DNA of 64,000 nt. Source: Virgibacillus chiguensis. GTDB lineage: Bacteria > Bacillota > Bacilli > Bacillales > Amphibacillaceae. The notes under the pieces are model-generated. The model searched no databases and had not been told where the DNA came from. It saw only the letters and a list, made by a program, of their open reading frames with translations. This document shows positions 9,693 to 19,229 of this stretch, piece after piece (the first letter of the stretch is position 1; each line of letters starts with the position of its first letter). The stretch covers positions 62,001 to 126,000 of the forward strand of contig NZ_FQXD01000003.1 in NCBI RefSeq assembly GCF_900129865.1, read 5' to 3'. The translations under genes were made by a program, and so were the position numbers.

Positions 9693-9844
9693 AAGGGGAG
9701 GTGAGATTTAAGCTCCTTCCTTTTCTTTGGTATAATAATGTCGTTCAAACTATCACATGGGCACAACTCATGAAGAAAAAATGGAGTGCTTCATTGAAGT
9801 TTGACATGCTTTTCAACTATGTTCGTACAATTGGAGGAATGAAT

Positions 9845-10801
9845 GTGTATCAAGAACCGATCTTTTTAAAACCTGTATTTCAAGAGAGAATATGGGGTGG
9901 GGGAAAGTTGAAGTCAATGTTTCAGTATCCTATCCCATCAAATCAAACTGGGGAAGCATGGGTTATTTCTGCTCATCCTCATGGACCAAGTGAAATAATA
10001 AACGGCCCCCTTGCTGGCCAAACATTAGCAGATGCGTGGAATACCAATCGTGAATTATTTAACAGAGAGTCTAATCGTAGTGAAGCATACCCGTTATTGG
10101 TGAAAATACTAGATGCAGATGATAATTTATCTGTACAAGTACATCCTGATGATGCGTACGCAAGGAAGGCAGAAAAACAGCCGTATGGTAAAACAGAATG
10201 CTGGTACGTGTTACAAGCAGACTCGGGTTCGGAACTTATTTTAGGGCACCATGCCAAAACAAAAGAAGAGCTAGCCAAGATGATGGATGAAGGAAAGTGG
10301 GACCAATTATTACAACGAATTCCTGTGAAAGCGGGCGATTTTGTTTACGTCCCTAGTGGTACTATTCATGCGATAGGTAAAGGTATTGTTATACTAGAAA
10401 CGCAACAAAGTTCAGATATTACGTATCGAGTTTATGATTATGATCGCACGGATAGTCATGGAAATACACGAGAACTACATTTGGAGAAAGCAAAAGAAGT
10501 TACAAATATTCCCCATCAAGCTTCTGTATTTGATCAGAAACAGAGTCAAATAGATGATTTGCAAATAAAGCAATTGGTTAAAGAACATTATTTCACTGTC
10601 TACCACTGGAAAGTAAATGGACAAGTAACAAAACAGTTAGACGCTGATTTTCTTCAATGTAGCGTAATCTCTGGGAAAGCAGAAATTGAAATAAATGGGC
10701 AGTCATTCGCCATACAAAAAGGTGATCATTTTATTTTGCCACATGGAATTACAACGTATCGCTTGGCAGGGGATGCTGAATTAATCGTTTCGCATACGTG
10801 A
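9845..10801 (+). CDS. manA: Mannose-6-phosphate isomerase, class I
   Basis: This cytoplasmic zinc enzyme converts the mannose-6-phosphate made by ManP to fructose-6-phosphate for glycolysis. Visible family motifs are VFQERIWGG near the start, the metal-site segments VQVHPDD and KTECWY, SGTIHAIG and LETQQSSDITYRVYDYDR. The open frame extends 58 codons upstream into repeat copy C, but that part has no family resemblance. I choose the GTG at 9845 because GGAGG lies 7 bp before it and the product (318 residues, M-YQEPIFL) then lines up with B. subtilis ManA. The ATG at 9839 sits almost on the ribosome site. Confidence 0.9.
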   Translation: MYQEPIFLKPVFQERIWGGGKLKSMFQYPIPSNQTGEAWVISAHPHGPSEIINGPLAGQTLADAWNTNRELFNRESNRSEAYPLLVKILDADDNLSVQVHPDDAYARKAEKQPYGKTECWYVLQADSGSELILGHHAKTKEELAKMMDEGKWDQLLQRIPVKAGDFVYVPSGTIHAIGKGIVILETQQSSDITYRVYDYDRTDSHGNTRELHLEKAKEVTNIPHQASVFDQKQSQIDDLQIKQLVKEHYFTVYHWKVNGQVTKQLDADFLQCSVISGKAEIEINGQSFAIQKGDHFILPHGITTYRLAGDAELIVSHT

Positions 10802-10978
10802 AGTCTATATGTTGGGTTATAAGTTAGCTTATTGTGCATAACGATTTTTTCTATTTGCGTTTACTGTATCCTTTCATCCGTTTTGCCAACCACGGATTTT
10901 AATGTAAACCCAAGATGTATAATTCCAATTCGCCTGTATAAAAATAGTAAAAAACGAATAGTAGGTTGGTGATTGAAC

Positions 10979-11287
10979 ATGGTATACAGGCGATTTTTTT
11001 ACATTTGTAGTATCACTTTATTTTGTACTATTTCTTTTGGCTGGTTGGACAGACCGAACCATTCTTATGCAGCTATTTTGCATGAATGGAAGCAAAAAAG
11101 CTCAGATATTAATTACATACATACGGGTAGTCATGAATTTACGTACTGGAAGAATTTTATGAGACATAAACGTACGTGCCATATATCACAAAAAATAAAA
11201 ACAACCGTATATTATTGTGATTTACACAATCACACAAAATCAAAAACCGTTCATGTAGAAACTGTACATAGCGAACAACATTCATAG
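10979..11287 (+). CDS. Small secreted protein of unknown function
   Basis: This is a 102-residue protein that I do not recognise. A hydrophobic stretch after MVYRR (residues 6-21) followed by a polar region and SYAA looks like a signal peptide with cleavage near residue 31. The mature part is polar and rich in His, Lys and Thr, with two cysteines (RTCH and YYCDLH) that could form a disulphide. A TTG two codons upstream is an alternative start. The gene is alone between manA and a convergent antiporter gene. A real gene is likely from the signal peptide and the ribosome-like GGTTGGTGA, but nothing indicates its role. Confidence 0.55.
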   Translation: MVYRRFFYICSITLFCTISFGWLDRPNHSYAAILHEWKQKSSDINYIHTGSHEFTYWKNFMRHKRTCHISQKIKTTVYYCDLHNHTKSKTVHVETVHSEQHS

Positions 11288-11305
11288 GTGAGTTATTTAA
11301 AATAA

Positions 11306-11321
11306 ATAAGGAGCTCCTTAT
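11306..11321. other. 16-bp perfect palindrome
   Basis: ATAAGGAGCTCCTTAT reads the same on both strands and lies 19 bp after the small secreted protein gene. Its function is unclear. A weak hairpin GGAATGAA / TTCATTCC at 11369-11400 between the convergent genes may terminate both transcripts. Confidence 0.4.
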
Positions 11322-11428
11322 AGAAAACCAAGCAAAAAGCAAGTGCAAATAAGGGCATGTAAAAGCATGGAATGAAGATGTACTTTATCATTTTCATTCC
11401 CGTTTTATACTATATGATCTGAATACGG

Positions 11429-12631
11429 CTATTTGCTGTTTTTTGATAGATCAAGTTTTCTTCCCAGCCATGGTAGTGAAGTTCCTTGAATCATGCTAGA
11501 TGTTAACACGATGAAGAATATGAGGTTAAAATAAAGCTGACTATGCTCTATTTGAGCAAGCATTGGGAATAGCGCAAGCACGATTGGCACAGCTCCACGC
11601 AATCCAGCCCACGATATAAAACATCTCTCCTTCCAATTAAAGTCCATTCGTATAACGGCGATATTTGTTGCAATTGGTCTCGCAATAAGTATTAATGTAA
11701 AAGAGAGCAACAAACCTTTTGCAATAATAGAAAACGAAAATAAGTCAGACGGAATGACAAACATACCTAAAAGTACAAACATTCCTATTTGTGCTATCCA
11801 ACTCAATCCCTCATTAAAACGCAAAATCGTGTAGCGTTGGCGCAAAGGATGGCTACCAATAACAATGGCTGCAATGTAGACGGTTAATAAACCACTTGTC
11901 TGTAGCAATGAACCAAAACTATAGGCAAATAGAGCAAAAGCAAGTGCTAATAAAGGATATAAACCACTTGCAGATAAGGCCATGCGATGCAATCCTTTAC
12001 TTCCTAATTTACCAATAATAAAACCAAAAACGATTGCTCCGCCCATTTGCCATATGAAATCTCCAATAAAAGATAAGCTATTGGGAGTTTCGTTGGTTAC
12101 CACGGTAATCAACGAAGTAGTTAAAAATACAGCCATGGGGTCATTTACTCCAGACTCTCCTTCTAACGTATAAGTAATTTTGTTAGATACATCTTTTCCT
12201 TTAAGCATAGCAAATACTGCTGCAGCGTCTGTTGAGCCAACTAAAGCTCCTAATAATAAAGCTTCTGGCCAGCTAAAAGGAAACAGTAATTTTGCTACAA
12301 GACCCATCACAATAGTCGTTAATAACACTCCGATCGTAGCAAGAGATAAAGCAGGAACTGCATGAGGCCGTAAAGATTGCCAATTTGTTTGCATCCCGCC
12401 ATCAAACAGAATAACAACTAAAGCTAGCATCCCTATTAATTGCGCCGCAGATGGGTCATCAAAGTGAAATAAATGAACAGTTTCACTACCGAAAATCATC
12501 CCTATACCAATAAAGAAGACAAGCGAGGGAGAATTTACTTTTGCGGAGAATTTTACAGCTAGAATACTAATTATTAATATAAGGGAAATAGAAAGTATTG
12601 TTATATTTGATTGTTGGACTGCTGGAATCAA
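11429..12631 (-). CDS. Monovalent cation/proton antiporter (CPA1/NhaP type)
   Basis: This integral membrane exchanger, probably Na+ or K+ for H+, supports pH and salt homeostasis. About 400 residues form twelve or so hydrophobic segments. Family signatures include LLLGALVGSTDAAAVFAML, GESGVNDPMAVFL (the conserved ND pair of the ion site) and SWAGLRGAVPIVLALFP. NhaP2/CvrA relatives carry an extra C-terminal TrkA-C domain, which is absent here. I set the start at the TTG at 12631, 9-10 bp after AAAGGGGGGG. An in-frame ATG at 12694 has no ribosome site and would add a polar, unmatched 21-residue head. Confidence 0.85.
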   Translation of the reverse strand: MIPAVQQSNITILSISLILIISILAVKFSAKVNSPSLVFFIGIGMIFGSETVHLFHFDDPSAAQLIGMLALVVILFDGGMQTNWQSLRPHAVPALSLATIGVLLTTIVMGLVAKLLFPFSWPEALLLGALVGSTDAAAVFAMLKGKDVSNKITYTLEGESGVNDPMAVFLTTSLITVVTNETPNSLSFIGDFIWQMGGAIVFGFIIGKLGSKGLHRMALSASGLYPLLALAFALFAYSFGSLLQTSGLLTVYIAAIVIGSHPLRQRYTILRFNEGLSWIAQIGMFVLLGMFVIPSDLFSFSIIAKGLLLSFTLILIARPIATNIAVIRMDFNWKERCFISWAGLRGAVPIVLALFPMLAQIEHSQLYFNLIFFIVLTSSMIQGTSLPWLGRKLDLSKNSK

Positions 12632-12872
12632 CAGGAAAACCCCCCCTTTATTTCTATTTTTGTCTATTCCCCGCCCGTTTAAAAATAACACCAATTTATT
12701 AAAAATAATTTCAGCTCTTGCGTAACTAAGATGCTTTTATCAAAAGTCTGGAAAACGCTGTTCATATAGTAAGGAGGAGTTATCATCATGATGTAAGAAA
12801 TTAGGGTCTCCTAATTGAACGTTCGTTTTCTTTGTGTTAATAATGGAGGTAGTCTAAGGGGAGGAATGTTAC

Positions 12873-13700
12873 GTGATTACACATTTACAAGATACTGTCT
12901 TGTTAAATAATGGAGTAGAAATGCCTGGTTTCGGCTTAGGCGTCTACAAAGTTGAAGATGGAAAAACGGTTCAAACTGCGGTTCAGGCAGCTTTAGAGGC
13001 AGGCTACCGTATGATAGACACTGCCTCATTTTATGACAATGAAGTAGGTGTTGGGGAAGCCATTAAGCAGTCAAATATTCCCCGTGAAGAGTTATTTGTT
13101 ACGACAAAGGTATGGAATGACGAACAAGGATACGCTGAGACAAAAGAAGCTTTTGAAAAGAGCTTGCAGAGGCTTGGCTTAGACTATATAGATCTCTATT
13201 TAATTCACTGGCCAGTGAAAGAAAAGTATGCAGAGACTTGGAAAGCTATGGAAGAGCTGTATGAAAGCGGTCAAGTCCGTGCAATTGGAGTGAGCAATTT
13301 TCACCAACAACATGTAGAAAATTTGTTAGCGAATAGTAAAATAGTTCCTGCTATCAACCAAGTTGAATATCACCCCCATTTAACACAGAAGCCGCTGTAT
13401 GCGTTTTGCAAACAACAAGGTATCCAGTTAGAGGCATGGTCCCCTTTAAAACGAGGGCGACTAATGGACGAGCCGTATTTACTAAGCTTAGCTGAAAAGT
13501 ATGGAAAGACTATAGCCCAGGTTATTTTGCGTTGGGATATTCAAAACGAAGTAATAACGATTCCGAAATCAACGAATCCCAGACGAATTAAAGAAAATGC
13601 TGCTATTTTTGATTTTTCGCTAACTGAAAAAGAAATGCAAAAAATTAGCCGTTTAAATCAAAATGATCGAAGTGGAACAAACCCAGATAGTTACGATTAA
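12873..13700 (+). CDS. yvgN: Aldo/keto reductase, glyoxal reductase type
   Basis: This NADPH-dependent cytosolic reductase of 275 residues very closely resembles B. subtilis YvgN, which reduces methylglyoxal and glyoxal. The catalytic tetrad of the AKR family can be read: Asp in IDTASFYDNE, Tyr four to five residues later, Lys in TTKVWN and His in LIHWP. The C-terminal VITIPKST cofactor loop is present. It starts at GTG behind GGGGAGG. The gene stands alone; a detoxification role is inferred from the family. Confidence 0.9.
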   Translation: MITHLQDTVLLNNGVEMPGFGLGVYKVEDGKTVQTAVQAALEAGYRMIDTASFYDNEVGVGEAIKQSNIPREELFVTTKVWNDEQGYAETKEAFEKSLQRLGLDYIDLYLIHWPVKEKYAETWKAMEELYESGQVRAIGVSNFHQQHVENLLANSKIVPAINQVEYHPHLTQKPLYAFCKQQGIQLEAWSPLKRGRLMDEPYLLSLAEKYGKTIAQVILRWDIQNEVITIPKSTNPRRIKENAAIFDFSLTEKEMQKISRLNQNDRSGTNPDSYD

Positions 13701-13861
13701 TTATGATGTCTATGCTCCTGCTTTATTAGGCTCGTCAACTCTAAAAAGAAGCTTATTCCTTTTTTAAAACGTATGAATATAAAAGTTTTGGGAATAACAA
13801 AACATATATTGTTAATAGGATGTTTATGAATATATGTTTACGATACGTTTGGAGGTATACA

Positions 13862-14131
13862 ATGGAAAAGCAAATGCTTCACCAGCAATTAGAGTTGGCT
13901 ACACAGCAATTTACAGATGCTTACGAGCTTATCCAACAGGCTAAAACAAGTGGAAATGAGGAAGAGTTGATGCAAGCGCAAAACCAACTGTTACAAGTGG
14001 ACCACTTATTGAAAGAAACAAAGTATCAAGCAGGACAAGATGCTTTAGACAACCCACAATTTCAACAAACCTTTGAAAAATTGCATAATGCAAGACAAGA
14101 AATTGAAACGTATCGACAAAATAACCAATAA
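13862..14131 (+). CDS. Small coiled-coil protein, possibly DUF2524/YtzC-like
   Basis: This is an 89-residue, glutamine-rich, almost wholly helical protein with heptad-like hydrophobics and no membrane segment. GGAGG lies 6 bp before the ATG at 13862, so the longer in-frame upstream extension is unlikely. Size and pattern (an N-terminal helix, a central AQNQLLQVDHLL helix, a C-terminal helix) recall the small Bacillus protein YtzC (DUF2524), but I cannot confirm this. It is followed by a strong terminator and is monocistronic. Confidence 0.6.
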   Translation: MEKQMLHQQLELATQQFTDAYELIQQAKTSGNEEELMQAQNQLLQVDHLLKETKYQAGQDALDNPQFQQTFEKLHNARQEIETYRQNNQ

Positions 14132-14139
14132 AGTGAATG

Positions 14140-14187
14140 TACAAGCCGTGGTAGGTCCTTTCCCTCACGGCTTGTATATGTTTTTAG
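14140..14187 (+). terminator. Intrinsic terminator
   Basis: The eleven-base stem TACAAGCCGTG / CACGGCTTGTA is followed by TATGTTTTT. It lies 9 bp after the stop of the small coiled-coil gene. Confidence 0.85.
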
Positions 14188-14734
14188 GAAAACTGGATTA
14201 AGCACCAGAAAATGCTATCATATATCTCCTTCTCCTTTTTCTGCAAGCTATTAAAATTTCGCTAGGCTATGGCCTACATTTCCATTTTTATAACAGGTTG
14301 CTGTACTGTTATTACCCACTCGTCTTACAGTACCTAAATCCCATTTTTCGTAAGAGGTCTTACACCCCTTGAGCTACTAAAGCCTTCGTGTGAGATAAAA
14401 GAAAATCGCCAAAGAGGTTCATTTTAAGGTTGGAGTAGTTTGTAGAGCATATATAAAAACAGGCTAGCAAACGGCTAGCTGTTATATTTTCAACCTCGTG
14501 AAGTGGAGAAGTTGACATTGCACATATAGCGATAGTTCATACTGTTAAGCTAGCGTAGTGTTTTTCTGCAGCTGTCTCTAATTCAAACCAACTGTTGCAT
14601 TAAAAATATAACTATGTCGAAAAAACTTGATATACATCTCTCTACTATATCATTTGTAAAGAATTGAAAAACTTGAGACAATGGGTTGTATACATATTGG
14701 AAATGGGTTAATTCGAGGAGGACATTTACACAGA
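14188..14734. other. Gene-poor stretch before the nucleoside hydrolase gene
   Basis: This stretch is about 550 bp and I find no credible gene in either direction. It holds a small hairpin CTAGC/GCTAG near 14462-14480 and short AT-rich strings that could be promoters. On the minus strand, AAGGAGAAGGAG precedes a very short ATG frame (7 codons), too little to call. Confidence 0.4.
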
Positions 14735-15673
14735 ATGAAGAGAAAAGTATACATGAACCACGATGGTGGAGTCGATGATTTAGTATCGTTATTTTTATTA
14801 TTGCAAATGGAAGATGTTGATCTAGTAGGTGTTAGCGTTATCCCAGCAGATTGTTATTTGGAACCCGCAATATATGCAAGTCGCAAAATTATTGATCGGT
14901 TTGGACAAGGGAAAGAGATAGAAGTAGCAGCTTCTACTTCACGTGGGAAAAATCCATTTCCTAAAGATTGGCGCATGCATGCTTTTTATGTAGATGCACT
15001 ACCAATACTCAATGAGCATTTACCAATCCAAACAAAGGAAGCAGAATTACCAGCACATCAACACCTTATTCGAACTTTAAGAAATAGTAATGAACGAGTG
15101 ACATTATTATTCGTCGGGCCATTAACGGATTTGGCAAGAGCATTGGACGAAGCGCCAGATATTGAGGAAAAGATTGAAAAACTCGTTTGGATGGGTGGCA
15201 CGTTTTTACCGACTGGAAATGTAGAAGAGCCTGAACACGATGGAACAGCTGAGTGGAACGCATTTTGGGACCCAGAAGCTGCAAAAATAGTTTGGGATAG
15301 TGAAATAACTATTGATTTAGTAGCATTAGAAAGCACGAATAATGTGCCACTAACGGTAGATGTTCGTAATAAATGGGCGAGAGAAAGAGAAGATATAGGA
15401 ATAGACTTTTTAGGACAATGTTATGCAATGGTTCCCCCACTTGTCCACTTCCAAACAAATTCAACATATTTTCTATGGGATGTACTTACAACAGCAACAA
15501 TAGGAAATTCAAATGTAATTAAAAGGAAAATCGTTCGATGTTTCGTGCATCCTGATGGGAAAAGTCAGGGACGAACAGAACTGAATAAACAAGGGCGTGA
15601 AGTGAACCTTGTCTATGAAGTGAAACGGGAACAATTTTTTTCCTACATAACAGATCTCGCTAGACAAAAGTAG
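14735..15673 (+). CDS. Nucleoside hydrolase (inosine-uridine preferring family)
   Basis: This enzyme hydrolyses the N-glycosidic bond of ribonucleosides, releasing ribose and base for salvage. The family's N-terminal calcium-binding motif appears as NHDGGVDD instead of the common DTDPGIDD; the two final aspartates are kept. LLFVGPLTDLARAL and KLVWMGGTF are the typical central motifs, and WNAFWDPEAA is the distal one. It has about 312 residues from the ATG at 14735, which follows CGAGGAGG at a long spacing of about 13 bp. The frame is open upstream to 14681, but that part lacks family sequence. It is monocistronic. Confidence 0.85.
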   Translation: MKRKVYMNHDGGVDDLVSLFLLLQMEDVDLVGVSVIPADCYLEPAIYASRKIIDRFGQGKEIEVAASTSRGKNPFPKDWRMHAFYVDALPILNEHLPIQTKEAELPAHQHLIRTLRNSNERVTLLFVGPLTDLARALDEAPDIEEKIEKLVWMGGTFLPTGNVEEPEHDGTAEWNAFWDPEAAKIVWDSEITIDLVALESTNNVPLTVDVRNKWAREREDIGIDFLGQCYAMVPPLVHFQTNSTYFLWDVLTTATIGNSNVIKRKIVRCFVHPDGKSQGRTELNKQGREVNLVYEVKREQFFSYITDLARQK

Positions 15674-15760
15674 TGTAATTATATTGCTAAGGGTGTTATA
15701 TTAAAAACATACTATTTATACTTTCCTATCGTGTATAAAATAGGAATACATGCATCATGA

Positions 15761-15789
15761 TTGACATGAAATAACATTTATGGTATTTA
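15761..15789 (+). promoter_or_regulatory. Sigma-A promoter of htpG
   Basis: TTGACA, a 17-bp spacer and TATTTA precede htpG by 33 bp. Transcription would start near 15796. This excludes the in-frame upstream ATG at 15780 and supports the start at 15822. No CIRCE element (TTAGCACTC inverted repeat) is visible, in line with CIRCE-independent htpG in B. subtilis. Confidence 0.7.
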
Positions 15790-15821
15790 AACATATGAGT
15801 TTAAGTAGAGGAGAGGATCTT

Positions 15822-17699
15822 ATGGGAAAACAGCAATTTAAAGCGGAATCCAAACGTTTGTTAGAATTAATGATTAATTCCATTTATTCGCAGCGTGAAG
15901 TGTTTTTACGAGAACTAATTTCCAATGCAAGTGATGCAATGGATAAAATGTATTATCGTAGCTTAACAGATGAAAACTTAACTTTTAATCAAGAAGATTA
16001 TTATATTAAACTTATCCCAAATAAAGAAGATCGTACTTTGCAAGTTATTGATACGGGAATTGGCATGACGAAAGAAGAATTAGAAACAAACTTAGGAACG
16101 ATTGCTAAAAGTGGTTCATTTGCTTTTAAAAATGACACGGAACTAAAAGATGGCCGTGATATTATTGGGCAATTTGGTGTTGGTTTTTACGCGGCATTTA
16201 TGGTGGCAGATAAAGTAACGGTGATTACGAAATCAGTGGATAGCGATCAAGCATACCAGTGGGAATCAACAGGGACAGATGGTTATACCATTACACCTGC
16301 TGATAAAGAAAGCGTTGGTACAGAAATTATTGTCAAAATAAAAGAAAACGAAGAGGAAGACTCGTTTGATACATTTTTAGACGAGCATCAATTACAACAA
16401 ATTATTAAAAAGTATTCGGATTTCATTCGTTATCCAATTAAAATGGATGTTACAAAGAGCAAACCGAAAGAGGAAGATAGTGAAGAATACGTAGATTATG
16501 TAGAAGAAGAAACGATTAATAGTATGATCCCAATCTGGAAAAAGAATAAAAGTGAATTAACAGAAGATGATTACACGAATTTTTACCAAGAAAAAAGATA
16601 TGGTTTCGATAAACCGTTAAAATCCATGCATATTAATGTGGATGGTACAGTTCGCTATAATGCTATTTTATTCATTCCAGAAAATGCACCATTTGATTAT
16701 TATTCGCCGGAATTTGAAAAAGGCCTCGAACTTTATTCCAACGGTGTATTAATTATGAATAAATGTGCAGATCTTCTACCAGATTATTTTAGCTTTGTTA
16801 AAGGTATGGTAGATTCCGAAGATCTGTCTTTAAATATTTCACGTGAAATGTTACAACATGACAGACAGTTGAAAGTAATTGCAAAAAACATGACGAAAAA
16901 AATTAAAACACAACTACAGCACCTATTACGTGATGATCGTGAAAAGTATGAAACATTTTATCAAGCCTTTGGCAGACAGCTGAAATTTGGTGTATATAAT
17001 GACTTTGGTGCGAATAAAGAAACACTGCAGGATTTGCTTATGTTCTATTCATCAAAAGAAAAGAAATTAGTCACGCTTGCTGAATATGTACAACGTATGC
17101 CAGAAGATCAGTCGTATATTTATTATGCTGCTGGTGAATCTATTGATCGCATTGAAAAATTACCACAAACGGAGATGGTAGCAGATAAAGGGTATGAAAT
17201 TTTATACTTCACCGAAGAAGTAGATGAATTTGCGATTAAAATGATGCGAGAATATAAAGAGAAAGAATTTAAATCTGTATCTAGTGGTGATCTTGGTTTA
17301 GAGGATGACACAAAAGATGAAGCAGATGAAGAAATACAAGAAGAGAATAAAGCATTGTTTACAGCTATGAAGGAACATCTAGGAGATAAAGTAAAAGATG
17401 TCCGAGCTTCTAAACGTTTGAAATCGCATCCTGTATGCTTAACAGCTGAGGGCGAAATTTCTTTGGAAATGGAAAAAGTAATTAATGCAATGCCGAATAA
17501 TCAACAAATAAAGGCTGAAAAGATATTAGAAATTAACGTAAATCATGACGTATTCCAAGCATTAAAGTCTCATAAAGAGGATAAGGAAAAAATAGGTTTA
17601 TATACAAACTTATTGTATAATCAGGCGTTATTAATTGAAGGTATACCTGTAAACGACCCTGTTGAATTTACGAATGATATTTGTAAAGTCATGGTTTAA
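15822..17699 (+). CDS. htpG: Chaperone HtpG (bacterial Hsp90)
   Basis: This is an ATP-dependent cytosolic chaperone of 625 residues, against 626 in B. subtilis, with clear similarity throughout. The N-terminal GHKL ATPase contains [33 protein letters not shown] and [15 protein letters not shown]. The middle domain has the catalytic-arginine segment [12 protein letters not shown], and the C-terminal dimerisation domain ends [27 protein letters not shown] precedes the ATG. It is a single-gene unit: its own promoter lies upstream, and repeat copy D plus a strong terminator lie downstream. Confidence 0.98.
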   Translation: MGKQQFKAESKRLLELMINSIYSQREVFLRELISNASDAMDKMYYRSLTDENLTFNQEDYYIKLIPNKEDRTLQVIDTGIGMTKEELETNLGTIAKSGSFAFKNDTELKDGRDIIGQFGVGFYAAFMVADKVTVITKSVDSDQAYQWESTGTDGYTITPADKESVGTEIIVKIKENEEEDSFDTFLDEHQLQQIIKKYSDFIRYPIKMDVTKSKPKEEDSEEYVDYVEEETINSMIPIWKKNKSELTEDDYTNFYQEKRYGFDKPLKSMHINVDGTVRYNAILFIPENAPFDYYSPEFEKGLELYSNGVLIMNKCADLLPDYFSFVKGMVDSEDLSLNISREMLQHDRQLKVIAKNMTKKIKTQLQHLLRDDREKYETFYQAFGRQLKFGVYNDFGANKETLQDLLMFYSSKEKKLVTLAEYVQRMPEDQSYIYYAAGESIDRIEKLPQTEMVADKGYEILYFTEEVDEFAIKMMREYKEKEFKSVSSGDLGLEDDTKDEADEEIQEENKALFTAMKEHLGDKVKDVRASKRLKSHPVCLTAEGEISLEMEKVINAMPNNQQIKAEKILEINVNHDVFQALKSHKEDKEKIGLYTNLLYNQALLIEGIPVNDPVEFTNDICKVMV

Positions 17700-17930
17700 G
17701 GAACAGCGCTCGTTTAGCAACGAAGCGATGGAATGGATCAATGAAAGATATAGGAATCATGCCACTAAAACAGAAGTATGTCCACTTTGGTCGGCAAGCC
17801 TTTTTTAGTCGGTCTTCCTTTTAGGGAGAAACTGATGGTGACTTAGCTTAGGGCAATTTCGAGAAGTCACCTCGTTGCTGAGTCATGGATTAGGAGCGTG
17901 ACTATTCGGTTATTTCCTTGTTCACTAGCA
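17699..17930 (+). repeat. Dispersed ~250-bp repeat, copy D (most diverged)
   Basis: It follows htpG immediately, in the same orientation as copy A. It retains CGTTTAGCAACGAAGCGA, GGAATCATGCCACTAAAACAG, TAGTCGGTCTTCC, CTTAGGGCAAT and the GGTTATTTCC end, with many substitutions. The central hairpin is altered. It sits upstream of the strong terminator, so it is probably transcribed as the 3' untranslated part of the htpG mRNA. Confidence 0.75.
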
Positions 17931-17947
17931 CCTTATTTTATAAGAAA

Positions 17948-18008
17948 AGCCAGACGCTAATCTTCCAAGCATGGGAATGCGTCTGGCTGTTTTTTTTGCA
18001 CTGTAGAA
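17948..18008 (+). terminator. Strong intrinsic terminator downstream of htpG
   Basis: The ten-base perfect stem AGCCAGACGC / GCGTCTGGCT is followed by eight or more T. The remaining 160 bp before the ABC-transporter gene holds only AT-rich sequence including AAAAGTATAAAAA strings. Confidence 0.92.
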
Positions 18009-18171
18009 AAGTATAAAAATTTTTTGGGTTTATAGTATCATTTAAGTTCTTCAATTTCACTCTCACAAAACATCTTGTCTTGTAATTAGTGAACTACCAA
18101 CGTGAAGAAAAATCGGTTCTGGTGTGGAAAAAACTTTATATACGCACCGATTTTTTCTAAAAGACTATTCG

Positions 18172-19167
18172 TTACTGTAAAAATTGTGTATCTACTAACC
18201 CTTTCAGATTTGGTTTGTCTTTGAGAAACTGTAAATCATAGGAAGCATTAGAAAAATCCTGTAGTACATCGCTATCCACTTCGGATGTGAAATCAATACG
18301 CTTCCATGCCTTATCAATGACTTGTTTGGACAGCTTTTGTTCCGTAATGTCTGCAATCTTTTTAATAGCAATCGTTTTGGCTTTCTCAGGATTATCTTGA
18401 ATAAACGCTGTTGCTTGCTGATGTGCGTTCACCATATGTTGCACAAGCTCTTGATTGTTTTTGGCTAAATCTTGAGAAGTTACAAATACTGCAGCAGGCA
18501 ATATTTCTCCCCAAGCGACTTCAGGTGTGTCGATCAACACTTTTCCGCTTCCTTCTGCTTCAATTACAGATGCCCAAGGTTCTGGCACTGTAGCAACATC
18601 AATCTTCTCAGAGATAAACATACTGTGATAAGTTGCAGGCTTGCCAGTCACATGTTTCATTTTTCCTTGGACTCGATCAGATGTTAGATTATATTCTTTC
18701 TTCATCTGAGCTTCAAATTGTACATTATGCGTACAACCAACTCGTGGAGAAATAAACGTCTTATTTGCTAAATCTTTCGGGCTTTCAATCCCTGCTTTAT
18801 TGCGAGCCATAATGACAGTGCCACCAGTCGATCCTCCTGCTACAATGTTAATCTTTGCGCCGCTAGCAAAGTGGTTCATTGCGGGGCCAGGACCAACAAG
18901 ACCTCCTTCGATTTCACCAGTTTCTAATGCAGTCATAAATGCAGAACCATCAGGAAAATATTGATATTCAACTTTTATACCGTTTGGCATCTCGGATTCA
19001 TACATTTTTTCTTCTTCTGCGACCATTCCTGCAACATGATTAATATTGGGAAAGTAACCAATAGTTATTTTTTCTTTATTGTCAGTATCCTTATTTTCTT
19101 TAGCACAACCTGCTAACACCGCAATGAAAATAATGAATACATATAAAAACAGTTTTTTCTTTCTCAT
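18172..19167 (-). CDS. ABC transporter substrate-binding lipoprotein (sulfonate/taurine/nitrate family)
   Basis: This is the extracellular lipid-anchored receptor of the importer encoded upstream. It has 331 residues starting at the ATG at 19167 behind AAGGGTGAC. The signal sequence ends in the lipobox LAGC, so the mature protein starts at that cysteine, followed by a charged linker and ITIGYFPNINHV, typical of SsuA/TauA/ThiY-like receptors. SKQVIDKAWKRIDFT near the C-terminus is also typical. It is the third gene of the ATPase-permease-receptor operon, 62 bp after the permease gene. The ligand cannot be told from the sequence; no SsuD/TauD oxygenase lies nearby. Confidence 0.88.
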   Translation of the reverse strand: MRKKKLFLYVFIIFIAVLAGCAKENKDTDNKEKITIGYFPNINHVAGMVAEEEKMYESEMPNGIKVEYQYFPDGSAFMTALETGEIEGGLVGPGPAMNHFASGAKINIVAGGSTGGTVIMARNKAGIESPKDLANKTFISPRVGCTHNVQFEAQMKKEYNLTSDRVQGKMKHVTGKPATYHSMFISEKIDVATVPEPWASVIEAEGSGKVLIDTPEVAWGEILPAAVFVTSQDLAKNNQELVQHMVNAHQQATAFIQDNPEKAKTIAIKKIADITEQKLSKQVIDKAWKRIDFTSEVDSDVLQDFSNASYDLQFLKDKPNLKGLVDTQFLQ

Positions 19168-19229
19168 TTTCGTCACCCTTTCTATAAAATATATGTTTGA
19201 ACGGGGGGAAATCGGCAAAATTTATTTTT

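Noticed and set aside
9671-9844. N-terminal extension of manA (58 extra codons) reading out of repeat copy C
   Set aside because: No resemblance to the enzyme family; GGAGG with a GTG at 9845 gives the standard N-terminus.
15780-15821. Longer HtpG start
   Set aside because: The ATG lies inside the promoter (-10 at 15784-15789), and family proteins begin at the second ATG.
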